Below are positions 40,871-51,284 of a DNA stretch of 64,000 nucleotides, piece by piece. The stretch covers positions 2,666,001 through 2,730,000 of the forward strand of contig NC_013441.1 in assembly GCF_000024785.1 (NCBI RefSeq), read 5' to 3'. A program made the translations under genes and the position numbers. The first letter of the stretch is position 1, and each line of letters opens with the position of its first letter. This DNA is from Gordonia bronchialis DSM 43247. GTDB lineage: Bacteria > Actinomycetota > Actinomycetes > Mycobacteriales > Mycobacteriaceae. Under the pieces are notes generated by a model, which was not told the DNA's origin, searched no databases, and was given only the letters and a program-made list of their open reading frames with translations.

Positions 40871-42475
40871 ATGACCGCTGCCGTGGATCCGACCAGCAAT
40901 CTGGTGACCGAGCCGCTGCGCTCGCGACGCAACCACTGGAACAACCAGGTCCGCCGGCATGCTTTCATGCAGCCCGACGCGATCGCCATTCGGTATCTCG
41001 ACACCTCGACGACGTGGCGGCAGCTCGACGAACGGTCGCGGGCCTTCGGTGCCGCACTGCACCGCAACGGCGTGAAGTTCGGTGATCGGGTGCTGATGGC
41101 TCTGCTGAACCGGACCGAGTACATCGAAGCCATCCTCGGTGCGAACCTGATCGGCGCCATCCCGGTCCCGGTCAACATCCGGATGAGTCCGGCCGAGGTC
41201 GCCTATCTGGTGGACAACAGTGGTGCCCGGGTGATCGTCACCGAGAAGATGCTCGCACCACTCGCCGGCGCCGTGAGCGCATCGACCGGGTCCATCGACA
41301 CGTTGATCGTCGTCGACGCCGACGACACCCCCGAGGCGCTGGACTACGAGACCCTGCTGAGCGAAGGCTCGTCGGATCTACCGGAGGTCGATGTCCCAGA
41401 GGACACCGTCGCGTTGATCATGTACACGTCTGGCACCACGGGAAAGCCCAAGGGCGCCATGCTCACCCACACCAACCTGCAGGCACAGGCGGTCACCACG
41501 ATCGCCACCGCCCACGGTGATTCCGAGGACATCGCCTCGATCGTGCCGCCGCTGTTCCACATCGCCGGGATCGGCAACTTCGCGCCGGCGTTCTATCGCG
41601 GGGTGCGCGTGGTGATCCACCCGCTGGGCGCCTTCGATCCCGACGCGATGCTCGACACCCTCGAACGCGAGGGGACCACGTCGGTGTTCATGGTGCCCGC
41701 GCAGTGGCAAGCGGTGTGCGCGGCTCAGCAGGCCCGGCCGCGGACACTGCGGCTACGCAACATCAGCTGGGGCGCCGCACCCGCCTCCGACAGTGTCCTC
41801 ACCGCGATGAATCAGTCCTTCCCCGACGCCCTCAACATGACCGCGTTCGGGCAGACCGAGATGTCGCCGGTGACGTGTGTGCTCGAGGGCCGCGACGCCA
41901 TGCGCAAGATCGGTTCGGTCGGCAAGGTGGTGCCCGCGGTGACCGCACGCATCGTCGACCCGCTGATGAACGACGTCAAGCCGGGTGAGGTCGGCGAGAT
42001 CGTCTATCGCGGCCCCAATCTGATGGCCGGCTACTGGGAGAACCCGCAAGCCACCGCGGACGCCTTCCGCGGGGGGTGGTTCCACTCCGGCGACCTCGTC
42101 CGCCAGGACGAGGAAGGTTTTCTCTACGTCGTCGACCGTGCCAAGGACATGATCATCTCGGGCGGGGAGAACATCTACTGCGCCGAGGTGGAGAACGTGC
42201 TCTTCGGGCACGAGAAGATCGCCGAGGCCGCGATCATCGGTCGCGCCGACGAGAAGTGGGGTGAGGTGCCGGTCGCCGTCGTCGTACTCGCGCCCGGTGC
42301 CGACGATCTCACCCTGAGTGAACTCGAGCCGTACCTCAACGAGAACCTCGCGCGTTTCAAGCACCCCAAGGATCTGGTCATCATCGACGAGCTCCCACGC
42401 AACGCCGGCGGCAAGGTGGTCAAGCCACGACTACGCGACGCCTACGGCAGCAAGGACGCCGGCCTCGCGCACTGA
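40871..42475 (+). CDS. Acyl-CoA synthetase / AMP-binding ligase (FadD type)
   Basis: This is a 534-residue ANL-superfamily enzyme from ATG 40871 (gggggagaagt upstream). ALIMYTSGTTGKPKGAMLTH is the P-loop-like A3 motif, TAFGQTEMSP the A5 motif, GWFHSGDLVRQDEEGFLYVV the A7/A8 region, and LPRNAGGKVVKPRLR holds the catalytic Lys. It activates a carboxylic acid to acyl-CoA via acyl-AMP. Its nearest type is FadD-like fatty or aromatic acid ligases. Chain length cannot be read from sequence. It follows the carboxylase gene, consistent with lipid metabolism. Confidence 0.9.
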   Translation: MTAAVDPTSNLVTEPLRSRRNHWNNQVRRHAFMQPDAIAIRYLDTSTTWRQLDERSRAFGAALHRNGVKFGDRVLMALLNRTEYIEAILGANLIGAIPVPVNIRMSPAEVAYLVDNSGARVIVTEKMLAPLAGAVSASTGSIDTLIVVDADDTPEALDYETLLSEGSSDLPEVDVPEDTVALIMYTSGTTGKPKGAMLTHTNLQAQAVTTIATAHGDSEDIASIVPPLFHIAGIGNFAPAFYRGVRVVIHPLGAFDPDAMLDTLEREGTTSVFMVPAQWQAVCAAQQARPRTLRLRNISWGAAPASDSVLTAMNQSFPDALNMTAFGQTEMSPVTCVLEGRDAMRKIGSVGKVVPAVTARIVDPLMNDVKPGEVGEIVYRGPNLMAGYWENPQATADAFRGGWFHSGDLVRQDEEGFLYVVDRAKDMIISGGENIYCAEVENVLFGHEKIAEAAIIGRADEKWGEVPVAVVVLAPGADDLTLSELEPYLNENLARFKHPKDLVIIDELPRNAGGKVVKPRLRDAYGSKDAGLAH

Positions 42476-42557
42476 CCGGGCGGCAACCTGAACCGGCGGC
42501 AAGGGGCCGGCGGATCACGGCGGGTTTGAACGACGGCCGAGCGGGTACAGCTATGCC

Positions 42558-43607
42558 ATGTCGACCACCGATGCCCGCCCACCCGACCCCGAGAGCGACG
42601 ATCTGCCGGATTCCCCGACAGATCTCACCCGCCCGTCGGTGTGGTACATCACCCGTAAGGTCGCCCGCGAGTTCAGCCGCGATCAGTGCACCGATCTCGC
42701 CGCCGCACTGACGTACTACGCGGTGCTGTCGCTATTCCCGGCGCTGCTCGCCGTGGTCTCACTGCTCGGTGTCTTCGGTCAGGGGCAGCGCACCGTGGAT
42801 GCCGTTCTGCAGATGGTCGACGACGTCGGGCCGTCCTCGGCTGTCGACACATTGCGCGATCCGGTCCAGCAACTCGTCAGTGCGCCATCGGCGGGTTTCG
42901 CGCTGGTCCTCGGTCTGGCCGGCGCGCTGTGGTCGGCGTCGGGGTATGTCGGCGCGTTCGGCCGCGCCATGAACCGGATGTACGAGATCGACGAGGGACG
43001 GCCGATCTGGAAGTTGCGTCCCCAGATGCTGCTGGTGACCGCCGTGGCGTTGCTGATGGCGGGTGCAATCGCAGTGATGCTGGCGATCAGCGGACCTGTC
43101 GCGAAAGCGGTGGGGGATGCCATCGGAGCCGGCGATGCGGCTCTCACGGTGTGGAACATCGCCCGCTGGCCACTGGTGCTGATCTTCGCGATTCTCGTGG
43201 TGGCGATCCTCTACTACTCGACACCCAATGTGAAGCAACCCAAGTTCCGGTGGATCAGCATCGGGGCCACCGTGGCGATCGTGGTGTGGATCCTCGCTTC
43301 GGTCCTGTTCGGTCTCTACGTTGCCAACTTCAGCAGCTACAACAAGACCTACGGGGCGCTGGCCGGTGTGGTCGTCTTCCTGCTCTGGCTGTGGATCACC
43401 AACCTGGCCTTGCTGTTCGGCGCCGAGATCGACGCCGAACTGGTGCGCGGGCGCCAGCTCCAGGCGGGGCTACCGGCGGAGAGGTCGCTGCAGTCCCCGC
43501 CGCGTGACACCACTGCCTCGGAGAAGAACGACGCCAAGGACCGAGAACTCATCGAGGAGGGCAGGCGACTTCGGCGCACGCGCGGTGAGTCCGCACCTGA
43601 CGACTGA
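42558..43607 (+). CDS. YihY/BrkB family membrane protein (first copy)
   Basis: This is a 349-residue protein with six hydrophobic segments. LAAALTYYAVLSLFPALLAVVSLLG is the hallmark first segment, followed by GLAGALWSASGYVGAFGRAMNRMYE and YNKTYGALAGVVVFLLWLWITN. The family was once called ribonuclease BN or BrkB, but its role is unclear; an inner-membrane transporter or flippase is suspected. Charged cytoplasmic tails lie at both ends. A second member occurs at about 51.3-52.3 kb. Confidence 0.88.
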   Translation: MSTTDARPPDPESDDLPDSPTDLTRPSVWYITRKVAREFSRDQCTDLAAALTYYAVLSLFPALLAVVSLLGVFGQGQRTVDAVLQMVDDVGPSSAVDTLRDPVQQLVSAPSAGFALVLGLAGALWSASGYVGAFGRAMNRMYEIDEGRPIWKLRPQMLLVTAVALLMAGAIAVMLAISGPVAKAVGDAIGAGDAALTVWNIARWPLVLIFAILVVAILYYSTPNVKQPKFRWISIGATVAIVVWILASVLFGLYVANFSSYNKTYGALAGVVVFLLWLWITNLALLFGAEIDAELVRGRQLQAGLPAERSLQSPPRDTTASEKNDAKDRELIEEGRRLRRTRGESAPDD

Positions 43608-43639
43608 CGCGTGTTCGCGAGAAGCCCGCACCGAGTGCA

Positions 43640-43672
43640 GCGCCCCCACCTGCGAACCGCGGGTGGGGGCGC
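43640..43672. terminator. Bidirectional terminator hairpin
   Basis: gcgcccccacctgcg and cgcgggtgggggcgc pair over about 15 bp with one mismatch and a very short loop. The hairpin lies between the convergent YihY and lipoprotein genes, 32 bp after the YihY stop and 14 bp before the lipoprotein stop, so it can serve both. Confidence 0.65.
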
Positions 43673-43686
43673 GGACCGGTCCGTGG

Positions 43687-44301
43687 TCACTCGGTGGGCA
43701 CGACCTTGCCGTTGACGGTCACCTCGACCTTGTTGGTCGCCGAGTCCCAGGTGATCTTGCCGTGCTCGAAGGTGGACGTCTTGACGGTGCCCTCCTCGGT
43801 CTCATCGCTGGTCGCGACGCCGAGCGGACCCTGCGAGCCACCCTTGCCGTCGGCCGCGGGAGCCCCGGACTCGTCGCGCTTGACGTTCCACGCGTCGCGG
43901 ATCTTGCCCCAGGTGATGTAGGCCGGGGTGGCATCATCGGCGTTCTTGGCGGTGATGACACCACCGTCGAACTGCTGGAAGACGACCCCGTTCGCACCGG
44001 TTCCGGCCGCGCCCTCGCCGGTCAACGGCTTGCCGAGGTCGGTCTTCTGCTTCTCGGTCGCCGCGGCGTACTTGGCGGCGATCGGGCCGGTCAGCCGGAC
44101 GGTGGAGCCGTCCGCGGCCGTGAGTTCGACGGGCGCAACGGCGGCCGCGCTGCCCGACGTGGTTGCGCTCTCGGCCATCGACACCGTCGACGACGAGGCG
44201 GCCGAGTCACTGCTGTCGTCGTTGCTACAACCGGCTACGACGAGTAGGGCGATGGAGGTGGCCGCGGCGACGCCGACGACTCGCTGGAAGGTCTGCTTCA
44301 T
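43687..44301 (-). CDS. Lipoprotein with LGFP-type repeats
   Basis: This is a 204-residue lipoprotein. The signal peptide ends in the lipobox LVVAGC (Cys near residue 25), followed by a Ser/Ala-rich linker. Residues about 60-130 carry LGFP-like repeats (LGKPLTGE and NGVVFQQFDGGVITAK), a module thought to anchor proteins to the mycolyl-arabinogalactan wall. A second, degenerate repeat (GPLGVATSDETEEG and STFEHGKITWD) follows. It should sit in the outer face of the membrane or wall of a mycolate bacterium. Confidence 0.85.
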   Translation of the reverse strand: MKQTFQRVVGVAAATSIALLVVAGCSNDDSSDSAASSSTVSMAESATTSGSAAAVAPVELTAADGSTVRLTGPIAAKYAAATEKQKTDLGKPLTGEGAAGTGANGVVFQQFDGGVITAKNADDATPAYITWGKIRDAWNVKRDESGAPAADGKGGSQGPLGVATSDETEEGTVKTSTFEHGKITWDSATNKVEVTVNGKVVPTE

Positions 44302-44422
44302 GATTTCCCTTTCGGTTCTCAGAGCACTCTCCGGATCTGCGCGCTATTGCACCGACCCTTAGCGACCCTAACCGCATCCTCTTCCGCAATCCAGGCTTTG
44401 AGGTCCTGCGCCGCTTGCGACC

Positions 44423-45271
44423 TCACCGGCTCGCGGGCTCGCCGAGCGCCGCGCGGATCGTGCGGACGACCCCGTTGTCTGCGTTGGATGGCGCCAGATA
44501 CCGTGCGACCGCGAGGATCTCGGGATGCGCATTGGCCACCGCATAGGACCACTCGGCATCCCGGATCATCGCCAGGTCGTTGAGATAATCACCGAAGACC
44601 ATGGTCTCCCCGGTACCGATCCCCAGGCTCTTCTGCACCGCCCGCACCGCGACCGATTTGTCGACACCCGGCGCCATGACATCGAGCCAGTTGCGACCCG
44701 ACACCACGACCTCCATCGCACCGGGCAACGCCGTCAAGGCGGGCGCCGTCACGTCTTCGACGTCGCCGAAGTCGTAGATCGCGACCTTCACGAACGGTCC
44801 GGGCACCGCGGTGAGGTCCTCGACCACCTCATGTGCGTAGTAGTAGGGCCGCACCTGATCGAGAAAGGGTGTGTCACAACGCTCGACGAAGGCGACGTCG
44901 GGACCGCACAACACCACACCCACGTCCGATGACGCCGTCGACTCCAACTCGCGTGCCGCGTCGAGCACTGCGGCGACGACATCGTCGTCGAGTGCGGTCA
45001 CGCTCAGCTTCTCCGTACCGCACGCCACCACCGCGCCGTTCTCGGCGATGACCACCAGACCGGGCACGGCATGTCCGAGCTGGTGCAGCAGCGTCGCCGC
45101 CTGCCGCCCACTCGCCGGACAGAAGACGACTCCGCGACGATCGAGCTCGTCGAGCACCGGCCACAGTCCCTCGGGAATCCGTTTGGCCTCGTCGAGCAGG
45201 GTGCCATCCATGTCGCTGACGATCAACCGCACCCCCGGCGGGACCGGCGGGATCCGGACCACCTGGGTCAT
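44423..45271 (-). CDS. Cof-type HAD hydrolase
   Basis: This is a 282-residue HAD-IIB phosphatase. Motif I is [13 protein letters not shown], motif II lies around [11 protein letters not shown], and motifs III/IV are VDKSVAVRA and [13 protein letters not shown]; all are intact. The cap domain occupies about residues 90-190. Substrates of this group are sugar phosphates, flavin or nucleotide phosphates. Its ATG overlaps the ilvD stop by 4 bases, so it is co-translated with that gene, although a link to branched-chain amino acid synthesis is not obvious. Confidence 0.88.
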   Translation of the reverse strand: MTQVVRIPPVPPGVRLIVSDMDGTLLDEAKRIPEGLWPVLDELDRRGVVFCPASGRQAATLLHQLGHAVPGLVVIAENGAVVACGTEKLSVTALDDDVVAAVLDAARELESTASSDVGVVLCGPDVAFVERCDTPFLDQVRPYYYAHEVVEDLTAVPGPFVKVAIYDFGDVEDVTAPALTALPGAMEVVVSGRNWLDVMAPGVDKSVAVRAVQKSLGIGTGETMVFGDYLNDLAMIRDAEWSYAVANAHPEILAVARYLAPSNADNGVVRTIRAALGEPASR

Positions 45272-46989
45272 TCGCAGATCGCTCCGCGAGATGCGGAGGT
45301 GACGAGTTTGGCGTACTTCGCCAGCACACCCCGCGTGTACCGGGGCAGAAGCGGGGTGAATCCCTTTGCCCGAGAAGCCATCTCATCTTCGTCGACGAGG
45401 ATGTCGAGCGTGCCCGACGCCACGTCGAGGCGAATCCGGTCGCCGTCGCGTACCAGGGCGATCGGCCCGCCGTCGACGGCCTCGGGCGCGATGTGACCCA
45501 CGCACAGGCCGGTGGTGCCGCCGGAGAACCGGCCGTCGGTCATCAGCAGCACGTCCTTGCCGAGACCCGCACCCTTGATGGCGCCGGTGATGGCAAGCAT
45601 CTCGCGCATACCCGGACCGCCCTTGGGCCCCTCGTACCTGATGACCACCACGTCACCGGCGGTGATGGTGCCGTCCTCGAGGGCGTCCATCGCGGCACGC
45701 TCCCGGTCGAACACGCGCGCCACACCTTCGAAGACGTCGGAGTCGAAGCCGGCCGACTTCACCACCGCACCGCCCGGCGCGAGCGAACCGGTCAGGATGG
45801 TGATACCCCCGGTGGGGTGGATCGGTGTTGTCATGGCGCGCAACACTTTTCCGTCCGGGTCCGGCGGCGCGATGTCGGCTAGATTCTCCGCCATCGTCTT
45901 GCCGGTGACGGTGAGGCAGTCGCCGTTGAGCAGGCCCGCGTCGAGCAGCGCCTTCATCACCACCGGCACGCCACCGATCCGGTCCACATCGGTCATCACG
46001 TGCTGACCGAACGGCTTGACATCGGCCAGATGCGGTACGCACGAACCGATTCGGGAGAAGTCGGCCAGGCTGAGCGCGACGTCGGCCTCGTGGGCGATGG
46101 CCAGCAGATGCAGCACGGCGTTGGTCGATCCGCCGAAGGCCATGACCACCGCGATCGCGTTCTCGAACGCCTCGAAGGTCATGATGTCGCGCGCGGTGAT
46201 GCCGCAACGCAGGAGTTCGACGACGGCCTCGCCGCTGCGGCGCGCGAACTGGTCGCGTCGCCGGTCCGGGGCGGGCGGCGCCGCACTACCCGGCAGCGAC
46301 ATGCCCAGCGCCTCGGCGACGCTGGCCATCGTGTTGGCCGTGTACATGCCACCGCAGGCGCCCTCACCGGGACAGATGGCGCGTTCGATGGTATCCACGT
46401 CGGCTCTGCTCATCAGCCCGCGCGAGCACGCCCCGACCGCCTCGAAGGCGTCGATGATGGTGACCTGCCGCTCCGAGCCGTCGGACAGCGTGGCATAGCC
46501 GGGCAGCGTCGAGCCGGCGTAGAGGAACACATTCGCAAGATCGAGCCGGGCGGCCGCCATCAGCATTCCGGGCAGCGACTTGTCACAACCGGCGAGCAGC
46601 ACCGACCCGTCGAGCCGTTCGGCACTCATGACCGTCTCGACGCTGTCGGCGATCACCTCGCGCGAGACCAGCGAGAAATGCATACCCTCGTGTCCCATCG
46701 AGATGCCGTCGGACACCGAGATGGTGCCGAATTCGAGAGGGTAGCCACCGGCGGCGAAGACACCTTCCTTGACCGAGGTGGCCAGCCGGTCCAGCGACAG
46801 GTTGCAGGGGGTGATCTCGTTCCACGACGACCCGATCCCGATCTGCGGTTTGGCCCAGTCGTCGTCACCCATGCCGACCGCGCGGAGCATGCCGCGTGCC
46901 GCGGTCCGTTCGAGGCCGTCGGTGACGTCTCGGCTGCGGGGCTTGATGTCCACGTCGTTGGTGGTCGAGGACTCAGGTGAGGGGCTCAT
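45268..46989 (-). CDS. ilvD: Dihydroxy-acid dehydratase
   Basis: This is a 573-residue IlvD/Edd family enzyme from ATG 46989. [18 protein letters not shown] and [22 protein letters not shown] contain the Fe-S cysteines, and [23 protein letters not shown] is the conserved C-terminal motif. It converts 2,3-dihydroxy acids to 2-keto acids in valine and isoleucine synthesis and needs an iron-sulphur cluster. Only 16 bp separate it from the PhoD-like gene upstream, so a phoD-ilvD-HAD transcript is likely. Other ilv genes are not in the window. Confidence 0.95.
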   Translation of the reverse strand: MSPSPESSTTNDVDIKPRSRDVTDGLERTAARGMLRAVGMGDDDWAKPQIGIGSSWNEITPCNLSLDRLATSVKEGVFAAGGYPLEFGTISVSDGISMGHEGMHFSLVSREVIADSVETVMSAERLDGSVLLAGCDKSLPGMLMAAARLDLANVFLYAGSTLPGYATLSDGSERQVTIIDAFEAVGACSRGLMSRADVDTIERAICPGEGACGGMYTANTMASVAEALGMSLPGSAAPPAPDRRRDQFARRSGEAVVELLRCGITARDIMTFEAFENAIAVVMAFGGSTNAVLHLLAIAHEADVALSLADFSRIGSCVPHLADVKPFGQHVMTDVDRIGGVPVVMKALLDAGLLNGDCLTVTGKTMAENLADIAPPDPDGKVLRAMTTPIHPTGGITILTGSLAPGGAVVKSAGFDSDVFEGVARVFDRERAAMDALEDGTITAGDVVVIRYEGPKGGPGMREMLAITGAIKGAGLGKDVLLMTDGRFSGGTTGLCVGHIAPEAVDGGPIALVRDGDRIRLDVASGTLDILVDEDEMASRAKGFTPLLPRYTRGVLAKYAKLVTSASRGAICE

Positions 46990-47005
46990 AGTCGCAGCGT
47001 AGTAC

Positions 47006-48631
47006 TCACGTGAGGGGCACCGCGGCACGCTCGACGAGGCTGCCGTCGGCGCGTGGCTGCTCGAAGGTGACTCGCGAGGTACGCCCGTCGACGATCAGGG
47101 TGGCGATGGTGTTGCCGAACATCGGACCGGCGACGTTGGTCCAGTTCACCGGACGTGCCGGCACACCGGACCGACGGGCCCACGCCCGGGTCAGTCGTGC
47201 CGCCCGCGGTGACCAGGCATGGGCCAGAGCAGGTTTCACATACGCGGGAACATGATTGTGCACCGGTGAACAGACCAGTTGATGGATGGGCGTGCCGTGC
47301 GCGCCGTCCACGCGTGCCGCATAACTGTGGTGGACGTCGCCGGAGAGCACCGAGATCGACGCCGGCGGATCCGTTTGCCGCGCGGCCACGTCGGTGATGA
47401 GGCGGCTGAGCCGACGGAAGGAGTCGAAGAACGCCGGCCAGTGCTCGAAATCGGTGGCCTGCCGGATCTTCTCACCACACCGGCCGCGCAGCCCGGGGCG
47501 CGCCGCGGCGATCTCGTTGATCGACTGCAGGTCGCCGAGTGCCGGCGGCAGCAGCCACGGCAACGACGACCCGAGGACGAGATGGTCGACTCCGGCCGGG
47601 TCATCCTCGAGTTGATCGGCGAGCCAGTCGAACTCGTCGTCGCTCAACATCTTTCGCTGCCCACCGGACAGGATGCGGCCATTGCGCGAGTCGACGATGA
47701 TCAGGCGCGTCCGCCCCAGATCCCATCGGAAACTGAAGCGCAGTCCCTTGTGACCGGACGTGTCGTCGTCGGCGCGATCGGCGAGATCGACCAGCAGTGG
47801 CCAGCAATCGCCCTCGGTGCCGAGCGCCGTGCGGTAGTCGGGATCGTCGGCGAGTTCGGCCGGCGAGAGATTGCCGAGGTGCTGGTACACCCAGTACGCG
47901 CCGAGTCCGGCGCGGATGCGGTCCCGCCACCACGGAACCGCGGCCATCTCCGCGCGCCACGCCGCCGAGGTGTTCCAGTCGTCCCGGATGTCGTGGTCAT
48001 CGAAGATCATCGCCGTCGGCACCGTCGACATCAGCCAGCGGATCTCGGGATCGCTCCAGGTGTGCCGATAGAGTTCCTCGTACTCGGAAAAGCTCACCAC
48101 CTCGTCCGGGGGGCGGTTGACGCGGGTGGATCCGCGTCGTCGTCCGGCGAGTCGACGACGCGTGTCGGGGGTCAGCTCATCGGCGTACACCTGATCGCCG
48201 AGCAGGATCAGCGCGTCGGGCAATTCCTCGACCGGACGTCTCGTCAGCCGTGTCGCATAGCAGTCCAGGGCATCCATGCCCAGCTTCTCGTCGAGGGCCT
48301 CGTCACCGGTCTTGGGGTAGCGGCACGAGCCGAACACCCAGCGCTGATGTCGGGTCGCATCGGCACCGCGGGTTGCGATGACACTCGGCGGGAACGGCGA
48401 ATCCGGTTGCGGCCAGGCATCGGTCCCGTTGACCCGAACGCCGTACTCGACGGTGGTGTCCGGGGTGAGTCCGTCGACGACCACGAGGGCGTAGTGATTT
48501 CCCTGTACCTCGAAGGTGTCGGCCCGCGAGCCGAGGACCTCGACCGTGGCCTTCGCTTCGGTCTGCACCCACACGGTGGCGGTGGTTTCTCCGACGTGGC
48601 GCAGGATCGGGCCGAGGAGCAAGGGCATCAC
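47006..48631 (-). CDS. PhoD-like phosphodiesterase/phosphatase
   Basis: This is a 541-residue protein. The first 90 residues form a fibronectin/PhoD N-terminal beta domain ([16 protein letters not shown]). The metallophosphatase core follows: [38 protein letters not shown] and [15 protein letters not shown], with the metal-binding Asp, His and Asn residues kept. PhoD enzymes are normally exported by Tat, but no twin-arginine signal is present, so this one looks cytoplasmic. Substrate is unknown. A PLD-like gene lies 68 bp upstream on the same strand. Confidence 0.85.
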   Translation of the reverse strand: MMPLLLGPILRHVGETTATVWVQTEAKATVEVLGSRADTFEVQGNHYALVVVDGLTPDTTVEYGVRVNGTDAWPQPDSPFPPSVIATRGADATRHQRWVFGSCRYPKTGDEALDEKLGMDALDCYATRLTRRPVEELPDALILLGDQVYADELTPDTRRRLAGRRRGSTRVNRPPDEVVSFSEYEELYRHTWSDPEIRWLMSTVPTAMIFDDHDIRDDWNTSAAWRAEMAAVPWWRDRIRAGLGAYWVYQHLGNLSPAELADDPDYRTALGTEGDCWPLLVDLADRADDDTSGHKGLRFSFRWDLGRTRLIIVDSRNGRILSGGQRKMLSDDEFDWLADQLEDDPAGVDHLVLGSSLPWLLPPALGDLQSINEIAAARPGLRGRCGEKIRQATDFEHWPAFFDSFRRLSRLITDVAARQTDPPASISVLSGDVHHSYAARVDGAHGTPIHQLVCSPVHNHVPAYVKPALAHAWSPRAARLTRAWARRSGVPARPVNWTNVAGPMFGNTIATLIVDGRTSRVTFEQPRADGSLVERAAVPLT

Positions 48632-48699
48632 CCCACCCTAACGTCCGCACCGGCGCCCGGTGGCGGCTCAGCGACCTCCGTGATCTTCGCCCGCGGTGA

Positions 48700-50205
48700 T
48701 CACACCCGCAACCGCCGCAGCGGCCGGCCCGCCAAGAAGCGGATCGTGCGCATCAGCACCGGATTTCCGCGTGCGCTTTCGGGGTCCATCAGATCGTTCT
48801 CCGCGAGCGGGCTCGACTCACCTTCGACGGTGTCGGCGTCGAAGGCGGCCAGGGTTTTCCCTGATCCGCGGAGGTCCTCGATCGCCGCGATCAGGCTGCC
48901 CCGGCGATCCAGCGCTGCGCGCCACGCCTCGTCGGTCACGTCGAGGTGCTCCGCGATGAGCGTGTCACGCACATCCAGCACGCCCGCCCGGTGCTCGTCG
49001 GCGCGTGGATCGGCGTCGGTGACCTCGATGGCGAGGTCACATTCGCTGTCGAGACCGAGGGAGCGGTTGTTCAGATTCGACGACCCCACGCGTAGCAGGA
49101 CGTCATCCATGACAAGCACTTTCGCGTGCACATAGATCGGTTCACCGGCCGACGTGACGGGATAGTACGCACGGAATCGGTTGTGCTGGTCGGCCTCCCA
49201 GAGCATGTGCAGCAGGCGCTTGCGGGCACCGTCCATGGCCTTGCGCTCCAGCCAGCCGTCAGCGTGGCGGGGGAGGACCACGACGACCTCCGGCCCGTCG
49301 GGTTCGCGCAGTCGCTCGGCGATCGCCTCGGCGAGTGACCGCGCGGCCAGATACTGGCTCTCGACGTAGAGCCGGCGGCGTGCTCGGCGGATCACGTCGA
49401 GGTAGAGCTGCTCGATCTCGCGCACCTCGGACTGGTCACCGAGTTCCGGAAGTGTGCGCGCCACAGCCACATCCACATCGCGCAGGGTCGGGCTGAGCTG
49501 TGCCGGCCAGGGATCGTACTCGTCGTCGGGGACCGGCGGCAGATCTTCGCCGGTGGCGGATCGCCACCGGGCGCGCGCCACCTCGCCGACGAGCCGGGCG
49601 GCGTCACCGTCGACGGCTGTGGTGGCGTCGTGCCACGGACCGCACGGCGTGCCCCCTGGTTCGGTCCGGTGCGGCTCGTCGTCGCGGTGGGCCGGCGTGT
49701 CCCAGCGGTCGACCGTCATGTCGATGCCCCCACAGAAGGCGACGCGGTCGTCGATGACGACGATCTTCTGATGATGGGCGGCCCGAAGCGGGTGCCGTGT
49801 GTCGATCTCGAGGTGCAGGTGCCGGTTGGTGCGGAGATTGGTCAGGAAGATCGGCGCCATGCCGCGGGTGATGGCGGTGAGGGCGCCGACGCTCCATTTC
49901 AACAGGTGGATGTCGAGACCCGGCCGCTGAGCCGGCAGCCAATCGAGAAAGGCGCCGAGCTGGTTGGGTCCATCGACCGTCTGCCCGTCCGGCTCGAACT
50001 CGATGCGGGTGTCGAAGTCCCAGCCGATCAACATGATCCGGTGCCGGGCGCTGAGCATGGCGGTCTTGGCGTACCGGAAGTAGTCCTGCGCGTCGATGAT
50101 GCAGGCGAGGCGCTCGGCCCGCGCGATGCCATAGCAGTTGCGCCCGGGGGTCAGTAGGGAGTCGTCACCGCGTCGATCGTCGTCACCGCATCTGCCTGCG
50201 CTCAT
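48700..50205 (-). CDS. Phospholipase D-like protein with two HKD motifs
   Basis: This is a 501-residue protein from ATG 50205 (gggcggg upstream); an in-frame start 60 bp earlier is less likely. The two HKD motifs are AAHHQKIVVIDDRVAFCGGID and YVHAKVLVMDDVLLRVGSSN, both with His, Lys, Asp and the GG/GS turn, so the active site should be complete. GVSQYLAARS-type spacing and LIGWDFDTRIE resemble bacterial PLD and cardiolipin-synthase relatives. There is no signal peptide or membrane segment. It probably acts on phospholipids or polyphosphate esters at the inner membrane face, which is an inference. Confidence 0.85.
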   Translation of the reverse strand: MSAGRCGDDDRRGDDSLLTPGRNCYGIARAERLACIIDAQDYFRYAKTAMLSARHRIMLIGWDFDTRIEFEPDGQTVDGPNQLGAFLDWLPAQRPGLDIHLLKWSVGALTAITRGMAPIFLTNLRTNRHLHLEIDTRHPLRAAHHQKIVVIDDRVAFCGGIDMTVDRWDTPAHRDDEPHRTEPGGTPCGPWHDATTAVDGDAARLVGEVARARWRSATGEDLPPVPDDEYDPWPAQLSPTLRDVDVAVARTLPELGDQSEVREIEQLYLDVIRRARRRLYVESQYLAARSLAEAIAERLREPDGPEVVVVLPRHADGWLERKAMDGARKRLLHMLWEADQHNRFRAYYPVTSAGEPIYVHAKVLVMDDVLLRVGSSNLNNRSLGLDSECDLAIEVTDADPRADEHRAGVLDVRDTLIAEHLDVTDEAWRAALDRRGSLIAAIEDLRGSGKTLAAFDADTVEGESSPLAENDLMDPESARGNPVLMRTIRFLAGRPLRRLRV

Positions 50206-50355
50206 TTTCACCCGCCCCTGGCTACCGCGATTCGACCCGACCCGGTTGAGGATAGCGGCGCACACGCACGGCTCGTCGACCCAGCCGCCGTCATCGGCGA
50301 AACGTCACGCAGATCGACGCTACGGTTTGGCCGCCCGGCTCGCCCGCTGACGAGG

Positions 50356-51162
50356 TCAGCGATGCGCGTGCCGGTTGCGCGACGCATCGCCGATCACCTG
50401 GTCGGCCTGCGCGATCGTGCGGTCGAGATGGGCGAGTCCGGCCCGGCGCGCCGCCAGCGGATCACCGTGGACGGCCAGATGTCCGGCGGCGATGTCGGCC
50501 GACTCGGTGGCGCCGGCCATCACGATCTCCGGCGCCTGGAACAAGACCGCCGAACCCACCTCGATGGCGTCGACCGCGGCGATCTGTGCCGGCGTCGACG
50601 GCCGCGCGATCTGCGGCGGATCCGCGACGACCGGGGCGTTGAGGGCGTCGAGGATGGCGATTCGTCCATCGTCGACGGCGCGGCGCACGACCGACGGCGG
50701 CGCTCCGGCCTGCAGAGTGTCGTTGACGGTGAGCACCTCGACGACAGCCACTTCCAAGGCGTTCTGCGCGCGCGGCAGGACGATCTGGAGATCGTTGTCG
50801 ATGATCCCGGTCATCGCCGATCGTGCCGGGGCGGTAACCGACGCCGACGCGATACCCAGCGCGCGATCGGCAGATCCCGTCAGTGCCCGTGCCTGCGCAT
50901 AGACGCCGGGCGCCCGGACCAGCGCGACCGGCACCTCGACAAGGCCGTCGACGATGTGCGGGCAGATGAGGGAACAGTAGGTGAGCTGATTTCGGGCGAT
51001 CGCCCACGCGATGGCACCTGGCGGCGGGGCCGGCTGCCCGCTCACACCCGCGGGCATCCCCGGCGTCGGTTGCGCCGACGCGGGCGCTGCCAGAAGGGCA
51101 GGCGCCGACAATGCGGCGATCACCACGAGTCCCGCGGCTACGGATCGATGAGACCGCACCAT
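50356..51162 (-). CDS. Secreted protein of unknown function
   Basis: This is a 268-residue protein from ATG 51162 with gggag ahead. A clear signal peptide (MVRSHRSVAAG, then a hydrophobic stretch ending in ASAQ) is followed by a Pro-rich segment and an Ala/Val-rich helical domain. NQLTYCSLICPHIVDG holds the only cysteines and may form a disulphide. No catalytic motif is visible. I do not recognise the family; it looks like an actinobacterial envelope-associated protein. Repeated caactcccttg lies just upstream of the start. Confidence 0.7.
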   Translation of the reverse strand: MVRSHRSVAAGLVVIAALSAPALLAAPASAQPTPGMPAGVSGQPAPPPGAIAWAIARNQLTYCSLICPHIVDGLVEVPVALVRAPGVYAQARALTGSADRALGIASASVTAPARSAMTGIIDNDLQIVLPRAQNALEVAVVEVLTVNDTLQAGAPPSVVRRAVDDGRIAILDALNAPVVADPPQIARPSTPAQIAAVDAIEVGSAVLFQAPEIVMAGATESADIAAGHLAVHGDPLAARRAGLAHLDRTIAQADQVIGDASRNRHAHR

Positions 51163-51284
51163 GTCAACTCCCTTGACGTCCAACTCCCTTGTCCCCCCAC
51201 GGCAGTGTGCGGTACCAATGCTGAAGGAACGCTGAAAGGTGCGACGCTGAGCGCCTTCCCACCCGACGCCGCCGCGTATGGCGG

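Noticed and set aside
47279..49135. 618-residue plus-strand frame
   Set aside because: It overlaps the PhoD and PLD genes, and its composition (Arg, Gly, Ala, Val) shows no fold or motif.
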